Origin: Enterobacter asburiae
GTDB taxonomy: Bacteria; Pseudomonadota; Gammaproteobacteria; Enterobacterales; Enterobacteriaceae
Reading direction: 5' to 3'
NCBI RefSeq assembly: GCF_021440515.1
Contig: NZ_JAKCMV010000019.1
Coordinates: 1-64,000 of the forward strand
Length of the DNA stretch: 64,000 bases
The notes beneath the pieces were generated by a model. It was not told the DNA's origin. It searched no databases and saw only the letters and a program-made list of their open reading frames with translations. Made by a program: the position numbers and the translations under genes. Below, piece by piece: positions 58,713 to 64,000 of the stretch (positions are counted from its first letter, which is position 1; each line of letters starts with the position of its first letter).

Positions 58713-60068
58713 TTAGCGCTGTTTGAACTTCAGCTTCTCAACGGTAGCGGCAAAGTTTGGCAGCCATTTTTCGTGCGCCAGAATCATCTCGCTCGCCAGC
58801 TGCTCCGCGTCGCGATCGGAGTGCACCAGCGGGCTGAGGTTCAGCGCCAGGAGCACGTCGTTCAGCTCGCCGCTCAGCGCCGCGTTGCTCGCCGCCACTT
58901 CAAAGCCCTTAATGGTGTGGATAAGACCCATCACCTTGTCATCAAAGTGGGTGATGCGCGGATGCGGTTTCGCCCCGTCGCGGCCCAGGATGCAGGTCAT
59001 CTCCACCGCCCAGTCGGCCGGGATGTTGTCGACGTGGCCGTGGTGCGGCACGTTGACGTAATGCTCGGCCTGTTTGTCGTTGTAGATGGCGTTGATCACT
59101 TCACACGCCGCGTCGGAATAGTACGCCCCGCCGCGCTGCTCAAGCTCTTTCGGTTTGACGTTCAGGTTCGGATCTTTGTACAAATCGAACAGCTGTTTTT
59201 CAACCTTCTGCACCACCTGCGCGCGCGCGCCGCCCTTATAGTACTCGCCCATTTCGATGGCCAGCATCTCTTTCTGCTTGAAGTAGTAGAGCAGATACGA
59301 GCACGGCAGCAGGTTTAGGGAGCGGATCAGCCCTTCGCTGAACGGCAGGTCGAAGATGTTTTTCACCGAGGCGGCGGTCAGGCGGCCAGAGGCGACGCCG
59401 TCCAGCAGTTCGTCAAAGCGCGACGTGCCGTTCACGATCACGTCTTTGATAAACACCATATGGTTCAGGCCGAACAGGTCGATGGAGAGTTCATCGCTGT
59501 CGGTCAACGCCAGCACGTCGCGAATAAACATCTTCATGCCAATCGGAATATTGCACACGCCGATAAAGCGTTTGAAATTAGTGTGACGATAGACCGCCTC
59601 GGTCACCATCCCGGCCGGGTTGGTAAAGTTAATCACCCAGGCGTTCGGGCAAATTTCTTCTACGTCTTTAATGATGTCAAAAATCACCGGAATGGTGCGC
59701 AGCCCTTTAAACAGGCCGCCCGCGCCGTTGGTCTCCTGGCCGAGATAGCCGTGGCTCAGCGGGATACGCTCGTCCAGCTCACGCGCCTTCAGCTGGCCCA
59801 CGCGCAGCTGGGTGGTGACAAAATCGGCATCTTTCAGCGCCAGGCGGCGATCGAGGGTTTTATGTACGGTTAACGGGACGCCCGCTTTTTCCACCATGCG
59901 CTGACACAGGTCGAAAATAATATTCAGCTTCTCCTGCCCTTCTTCAACGTCCACCAGCCATAATTCGCTGACCGGCAGTTCATGATAACGCTTCAGAAAA
60001 CCTTCCAGTAATTCCGGGGTATAACTGCTGCCGCCGCCAATGGTTACGACTTTTAATTTCTGTTGCAT
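58713..60068 (-). CDS. chbF: 6-phospho-beta-glucosidase / chitobiose-6-phosphate hydrolase (GH4)
   Basis: A 451-residue family 4 glycosidase using NAD+ and a divalent metal. N-terminal Rossmann motif [20 protein letters not shown], family loop [18 protein letters not shown], metal-binding [12 protein letters not shown] and LNHMVFIKD. It cleaves deacetylated chitobiose-6-phosphate. It has about 110 bp between it and chbR in the same direction, no terminator seen. Confidence 0.95.
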   Translation of the reverse strand: MQQKLKVVTIGGGSSYTPELLEGFLKRYHELPVSELWLVDVEEGQEKLNIIFDLCQRMVEKAGVPLTVHKTLDRRLALKDADFVTTQLRVGQLKARELDERIPLSHGYLGQETNGAGGLFKGLRTIPVIFDIIKDVEEICPNAWVINFTNPAGMVTEAVYRHTNFKRFIGVCNIPIGMKMFIRDVLALTDSDELSIDLFGLNHMVFIKDVIVNGTSRFDELLDGVASGRLTAASVKNIFDLPFSEGLIRSLNLLPCSYLLYYFKQKEMLAIEMGEYYKGGARAQVVQKVEKQLFDLYKDPNLNVKPKELEQRGGAYYSDAACEVINAIYNDKQAEHYVNVPHHGHVDNIPADWAVEMTCILGRDGAKPHPRITHFDDKVMGLIHTIKGFEVAASNAALSGELNDVLLALNLSPLVHSDRDAEQLASEMILAHEKWLPNFAATVEKLKFKQR

Positions 60069-60180
60069 ACTTTATCTCCCTTAACGTATCAGGTTAACCG
60101 CCTGCAAAGTGTAGCGTTCTCGTCCCGCTATTTTGGGCAAGCAATTACGTCAATATTCCTGGCGGATACTCCGCCGATAA

Positions 60181-61020
60181 TTAATTTATTACCGTTAAGC
60201 TTTTCCGGTAACTGTTCGGTGTGAATGAGGTGAATTTTTTAAAGGTTTTAATAAACAGGCTTGGACTACTGTAACCCGATTCATACGCAATATCGGTGAC
60301 CGAGTAGTTAGTTATTTCCAGCTGTTTTTTTGCAAAGTTAATGCGGATTTCATTAATAATCTGCACCGGCGTTTTGCGATAATAACGCTGCGTTGCGCGG
60401 GTTAAATATTCCTGCGATTTTCCCGACAGCGCCACCATATTTTCCAGCGCATTGTCGCTGAACTGCGCCTTATCGTGCATCAGCTCAACAGTGCCGCGCA
60501 GCCACTGGGGAATGTCGTCAATCACCTGCTGCTCTTCACGGTGGTGGCGCAGGCGGTTCATCACGTAGAAGGTGACCGTTTCAATAAATTCGTCGAACTC
60601 ACTGTCGCGGAAGTTCAGCGAGGCGATCACCGTTTCGATCCAGGTCATAAACTCGTTTTTGACGCGATAGACCTGCGACGCCACAAAGCAGAACGGCACC
60701 AGCGGCAGATAGTGTTTCTCAAAGAAGCGTCTGCTGACGCCAACGTTGAGAATGCGCGTGGCGCCAAATTCATAAAAGCTCTGGTGGTAAGAGCCCATCG
60801 GCAGGAAGACAAAATCGCCGCGCTCCAGCAGGACGCGTTTACCGTTGATCTCCTGGTAGTAACGCCCGGTCAGAACAATCGTGAACTCGTAGTAGTCGTG
60901 CTGGTGCAGGCCACTCGCGCTCTCGGTTTTGTTGTAGATAACCACGTGAAAATTCTTGCCGTTAAACAGCTGCTGCTCAAGTGCGGTTTTAATTTCCATC
61001 GTGCTGACCTCCTGCTGCAT
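60181..61020 (-). CDS. chbR: Chb operon regulator ChbR (AraC family)
   Basis: 279 residues. An N-terminal cupin-like sensing domain ([44 protein letters not shown]) and a C-terminal pair of helix-turn-helix motifs ([39 protein letters not shown]). In E. coli it represses the operon without inducer and activates it with CRP when deacetylated chitobiose-6-phosphate is present. It lies inside its own operon, 9 bp after chbA. Confidence 0.95.
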   Translation of the reverse strand: MQQEVSTMEIKTALEQQLFNGKNFHVVIYNKTESASGLHQHDYYEFTIVLTGRYYQEINGKRVLLERGDFVFLPMGSYHQSFYEFGATRILNVGVSRRFFEKHYLPLVPFCFVASQVYRVKNEFMTWIETVIASLNFRDSEFDEFIETVTFYVMNRLRHHREEQQVIDDIPQWLRGTVELMHDKAQFSDNALENMVALSGKSQEYLTRATQRYYRKTPVQIINEIRINFAKKQLEITNYSVTDIAYESGYSSPSLFIKTFKKFTSFTPNSYRKSLTVIN

Positions 61021-61029
61021 AACGCTGCC

Positions 61030-61377
61030 CTACTGCATTTTCTCGTGAAGCTCGATGAGCTCGGCCACCAGCTCGCGCGCCAGCATCGAGGTCATCAGGT
61101 GATCCTGGGCATGAACCAGCACCAGGCTGACCTTCATTTTGCCTTCGCCCTGGTCACCCTCAATCAGTTTAGTCTGTACGAGGTGAGCTTCATTAAGCGC
61201 GAGGCGGGACTGGTCCATCATGGTTTTCGCGGCGGCAAAATCGCCCTGCTTCGCCTGTTTGAGTGCGGCATACGCCAGGCTGCGCGCCTGTCCGGAGTTA
61301 ATGATAAGACCCATCACCACTTCTTCCAGGTCATTCTCTTCCGCTTCTTCTGCAACGATACTGTCCAAATCTAACAT
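61030..61377 (-). CDS. chbA: PTS chitobiose-specific EIIA
   Basis: A 115-residue lactose/cellobiose-family EIIA, three-helix bundle. The phosphorylated histidine is His89 in LVLVHAQDHLMTS. The start at 61377 (MLDLDSIV) has AAAGGAGCA 7 bases upstream; the longer frame from 61422 reads through the chbC-chbA spacer. It passes phosphate from HPr to ChbB. Confidence 0.95.
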   Translation of the reverse strand: MLDLDSIVAEEAEENDLEEVVMGLIINSGQARSLAYAALKQAKQGDFAAAKTMMDQSRLALNEAHLVQTKLIEGDQGEGKMKVSLVLVHAQDHLMTSMLARELVAELIELHEKMQ

Positions 61378-61424
61378 TTCTGTGCTCCTTTTCGCTGGCG
61401 CGGGCTGCCCCGCGCCGGTCAAAC

Positions 61425-62783
61425 TTAGAATTTCAGTGCGAGGGCGATATCCTCTTCGCTCTCTTCTTCGTCAATGACGGTGGCCGCTTTGTTCGCTATC
61501 GCCACGAATGGCATGTAAAGCAGAGTGGCAATCCCGAGGTTGAATATCGCCAGCAGGAAGGCGGCTACGCTACCGTTGGTGTTGAAGAACGCGCCCAGAC
61601 CGGCCGGCATCGTCCAGGGTGCAATGTTCGTCACCGGCGGGATAATCCCCAGGTAATAGGCCGTCAGGGTGATGGCTGCCAGCAGCGGCTGCACCAGGAC
61701 GAAGGGAATGAACATGACCGGGTTCATGATGATTGGCAGACCAAACAGAATCGGCTCGTTAATCTGGAAGATGCCTGACGGCAGCGCCAGCTTCGCAACC
61801 TGACGGTGGTCAGCGCGGCGAGAAACAATAAAGACCGCGATGATCAGACCCAGCGTCGCCCCGGTACCCCCCAGGAAGATATAGGAGTCAAGCATCGGCT
61901 TCGCCCACACATGGAAGGTTTTACCTGCCGCCAGCGCCGCGTCAACGGAGCCGTACTGCTGATAAAGCGCCACGTTTTCCAGTGCCCACGGGGTCATGAT
62001 GCCGCTGTCCAGCGCCGCCAGTGCCAGTGAACCATGCACGCCGAAGAACCACAGCAGAGAGGTGAAGATCACGTACGCCCAACCGACCACGCCACCCATC
62101 GACGCCAGCGGCGTAGAGATAGAGTCCATGATGATCTGGTGGAAGTTTGTGCCCCAGTGAGAGAGCGCCCAGGCGATAGTCCCCATGATGGAGAGAATGA
62201 TGAAGCCTGGAATCAACGCGGAAAATGAACGCGATACGGAGGCCGGTACGCTATCCGGCAGCCGGATAACCCAGTTGCGGCGAATAATGAAGGTGAACAT
62301 TTCTGCCACCACCAGACCGATCACAATACCGGAAATAATATTCGCCCCGCCCAGCCAGTTCGCGCCTACGGCATAGGCTTCACCGACGCTGTACGGGGTG
62401 ACGGTCATAAAGGCGGCAACGGATAATAAACCGGCGGCCAGCGGGTCGACCTTACGCTCTTCCGCCAGCGCCATCCCGATAAAGAAAGGCGCCATTAGCG
62501 ACATAATACCCAGCGTACCGTTGTACACATTGCCGCCAATGGCTTTTAAACCGTTAAGGGTTTCAATGGTTGATGCGTCTAATCTAATTCCTAATGAATA
62601 AAAGAAGGAACCTTCACCAAAACTGAGAAAAACGTTGTTAATTAAAACGAACATTGCCCCGGCCAGCGTCAACGGCATTAATTTAATAAAACCGTTTTTA
62701 ATGGCGTTAACGTGAGGCTGCTTTCCTATTTTAACAGCAAAAGGAAGGAGTACCTTTTCAAGTGAAGCGATGACTTTACTCAT
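61425..62783 (-). CDS. chbC: PTS chitobiose-specific EIIC permease
   Basis: A 452-residue lactose/cellobiose-family EIIC with about ten helices; it forms the membrane channel that couples chitobiose uptake to phosphorylation. Family parts: [24 protein letters not shown] near the N terminus, [27 protein letters not shown], and [23 protein letters not shown] carrying the active-site Glu. The EIIA, EIIB and EIIC functions are on separate genes (chbA, chbB, chbC). Confidence 0.95.
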   Translation of the reverse strand: MSKVIASLEKVLLPFAVKIGKQPHVNAIKNGFIKLMPLTLAGAMFVLINNVFLSFGEGSFFYSLGIRLDASTIETLNGLKAIGGNVYNGTLGIMSLMAPFFIGMALAEERKVDPLAAGLLSVAAFMTVTPYSVGEAYAVGANWLGGANIISGIVIGLVVAEMFTFIIRRNWVIRLPDSVPASVSRSFSALIPGFIILSIMGTIAWALSHWGTNFHQIIMDSISTPLASMGGVVGWAYVIFTSLLWFFGVHGSLALAALDSGIMTPWALENVALYQQYGSVDAALAAGKTFHVWAKPMLDSYIFLGGTGATLGLIIAVFIVSRRADHRQVAKLALPSGIFQINEPILFGLPIIMNPVMFIPFVLVQPLLAAITLTAYYLGIIPPVTNIAPWTMPAGLGAFFNTNGSVAAFLLAIFNLGIATLLYMPFVAIANKAATVIDEEESEEDIALALKF

Positions 62784-62831
62784 AGGAAAATACCCTTAAA
62801 AGCCGCAACAAAGGTTACGGCGTAATGTGTG

Positions 62832-62851
62832 TGAAATTACTCTTTGACGGG
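62832..62851 (-). promoter_or_regulatory. ChiX sRNA pairing site in the chbB-chbC spacer
   Basis: The plus strand reads TGAAATTACTCTTTGACGGG, 19 of 20 bases identical to the seed region of ChiX (ChiX has CC where this has AC). The chb mRNA therefore can pair with ChiX over about 12 contiguous bases (CCCGUCAAAGAG) plus more beyond one mismatch. In E. coli and Salmonella this pairing titrates ChiX and relieves repression of the chitoporin gene. Confidence 0.8.
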
Positions 62852-62864
62852 AAAAATATAAAAA

Positions 62865-63182
62865 TTAATTAGCAGCTTTTTTAATTGCCGCAACAGCAGC
62901 TTTCAATACACCCAAACCATCGATTTTGCCGTACAGCGCAGAGTCGATCACTTCTACCGGTTTATTTGGCAACAAACGCTGAATTTCAGGAAGCATATAG
63001 GCGATTTGTGGCCCCAGTAATACCACATCCGCTGCCTGACCTTTTTCACCAGCCAGCGTTTCAGGAAATGCTTCGATAACTACAGGGACTTCATATTTTT
63101 CGGCCTGTGCGCGCATTTTGGAAACCAACAGTGACGTTGACATGCCCGCTGAGCAGAACAGATAGATGTGTTTCTTTTCCAT
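62865..63182 (-). CDS. chbB: PTS chitobiose-specific EIIB
   Basis: 105 residues, lactose/cellobiose-family EIIB. The phosphocysteine is Cys10 in [18 protein letters not shown]. It transfers phosphate from ChbA to the sugar in ChbC. It is the first gene of the operon. GGAAG lies before the ATG. Confidence 0.95.
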   Translation of the reverse strand: MEKKHIYLFCSAGMSTSLLVSKMRAQAEKYEVPVVIEAFPETLAGEKGQAADVVLLGPQIAYMLPEIQRLLPNKPVEVIDSALYGKIDGLGVLKAAVAAIKKAAN

Positions 63183-63373
63183 AGTAACTTCCCTCTTCTG
63201 TAACCACCTGCCGCCGCGTGCTCACTCGACTTGCTCTCCTGCTGACAGGTAGATGGCTTACCGTTGTTTGTCGTTGAAGTGAGTATACGCAATGGTACAA
63301 GGAGGGGATAATTCTGAACAGACACAAATTGTCTCTCATTGACCTGGTATGTTGACTGTCTTCACATTCCAGG

Positions 63374-63398
63374 CAAATAATTCGCGCAAAGAAATAAG
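63374..63398. promoter_or_regulatory. Possible NagC site of the chb operon
   Basis: CAAATAATTCGCGCAAAGAAAT with flanking AAG has the AT-rich arms around a CG-containing centre typical of NagC sites. It lies about 190-215 bp upstream of chbB, near the distal site position in E. coli. A weak, by-eye match. Confidence 0.35.
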
Positions 63399-63412
63399 AT
63401 TTACCAATACAT

Positions 63413-63442
63413 AAAAAAACCGACCTGACGGTCGGCTTTTTT
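63413..63442. terminator. Terminator after osmE (bidirectional form)
   Basis: CCGACC-TGAC-GGTCGG with seven A on the left and six T on the right; on the minus strand it ends osmE 21 bases after its stop. Confidence 0.9.
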
Positions 63443-63462
63443 ACATTCTCAGGAGAGCAGGG

Positions 63463-63807
63463 TTACTGGGCCTTAGGCGCCTGCGGATCGGTGTCGTATT
63501 CGGCACAGGTCTGGTAACCGGAATTAATCACGTGGCCGGTATCGTCCAGCGCGACGAAGTAGGTCTCTGCCTTACCATCACGTTGACCCAGGATATAGGT
63601 CTGGCAGGTACCGCGTGCGTGGATCATGGTCACTTCAGAAGAAGGTTTACCGGCAATCGCCGCAACCTGGGAGCGCGTCATGCCTTTTTTAACGTCTTTT
63701 ACTACAGGCTGTGTGAACTGATCTTTGGTACGATCGTAAGCCGTACACCCTGCCAGCATAGTCAGAACCGCCGCTGCGCTTAAAATTCCTGCTACATTCT
63801 TGTTCAT
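63463..63807 (-). CDS. osmE: Osmotically inducible lipoprotein OsmE
   Basis: 114 residues (E. coli 112). The lipobox LTMLAGC places the acylated cysteine near residue 21. An SmpA/OmlA (BamE-like) fold follows: [55 protein letters not shown]. It is induced by high osmolarity and stationary phase in E. coli; the molecular role is unclear. AGAGGACGG lies before the ATG. Confidence 0.95.
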   Translation of the reverse strand: MNKNVAGILSAAAVLTMLAGCTAYDRTKDQFTQPVVKDVKKGMTRSQVAAIAGKPSSEVTMIHARGTCQTYILGQRDGKAETYFVALDDTGHVINSGYQTCAEYDTDPQAPKAQ

Positions 63808-64000
63808 ATTCCGTCCTCTTGTTTATCAGCGTGTTATCTAAGCATGGGACAAAAATTCATATTGTTCAACTTTGAGATTCAGCCCGAATCAGTTTCAGAC
63901 AATTCTAATAAAACAACCTTAACCTGCTAAAACGTCGCAAATTACCGCACTCGAAACTGTGATCCTTGTCGTTTTCCGCCTGAGAGGTTAGTTTTAACAG
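63808..64000. other. osmE upstream region
   Basis: The AT-rich promoter region of osmE runs to the window edge. In E. coli nadE lies divergently next; no part of it is visible here. Confidence 0.4.

Noticed and set aside
63350-63368. A CRP site (TGTTGACTGTCTTCACA) upstream of chbB
   Set aside because: The half-sites are one base too far apart and the left half is weak; not supported by eye.

Overview
The window is a chromosomal segment of an enterobacterium. Gene content and order follow the Escherichia coli 37-39 minute region (ydiH-menI-ydiJ-ydiK-rprA ... ppsA-ppsR-aroH-hemP ... selO-ydiV-nlpC-btuDEC-ihfA-pheTSM-rplT-rpmI-infC-thrS ... ydiY-pfkB-ydiZ-yniABC ... ydjM-tcyP ... cedA-katE-chb-osmE). 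The extra genes and the GC-rich coding sequence fit Enterobacter, Lelliottia, Leclercia or a close relative better than E. coli. No rRNA, tRNA, CRISPR array, phage or insertion sequence was found.

Layout. 1-2.5 kb: accessory fimbrial cluster (broken-looking chaperone, major subunit) divergent from two tandem IprA-like regulators, with three near-identical palindromes between them. 2.5-7.9 kb: core genes ydiH, menI, ydiJ, ydiK and the small RNA RprA. 7.9-11.7 kb: accessory sugar operon (GH3 glycosidase plus GPH-type symporter). 11.9-16.7 kb: ppsA and its regulator ppsR, then aroH with a TrpR operator. 16.8-22.8 kb: Fur-box-controlled heme uptake locus hemP-hemR-hemS-hmuTUV, tail to tail with selO. 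22.8-28.2 kb: selO, ydiV, nlpC, btuDEC. 28.2-35.6 kb: the translation cluster ihfA-pheTS-pheM-rplT-rpmI-infC-thrS, with an ERIC element between rplT and pheM. 35.9-44.7 kb: two tiny membrane proteins, a small exported orphan, ydiY, pfkB, ydiZ, yniA, yniB, hxpB, kduD with a KdgR-type operator, SOS-controlled ydjM and the cystine carrier tcyP. 44.8-54.8 kb: one giant autotransporter of 3336 residues whose passenger carries four diverged copies of a roughly 530-615-residue module. 55.1-63.8 kb: cedA, katE, the complete chitobiose operon chbBCARFG with a ChiX pairing site in the chbB-chbC gap, and osmE.

How the genes work together. The heme locus carries one full path: outer-membrane receptor, periplasmic binding protein, inner-membrane ABC importer and a cytoplasmic heme-handling enzyme, behind one Fur box. 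The chb operon imports, deacetylates and hydrolyses chitobiose and is gated by both proteins and an sRNA. ppsA and ppsR form a divergent enzyme/regulator pair that switches carbon flow to gluconeogenesis. The most lineage-specific parts are the fimbrial/regulator block, the GH3 operon, kduD and the giant autotransporter. Each sits between genes that are neighbours or near-neighbours in E. coli, as expected for accessory insertions in a conserved backbone.

Limits. Gene identities come from recalled family sequences and motifs; no search was run. Regulatory sites are motif matches by eye.
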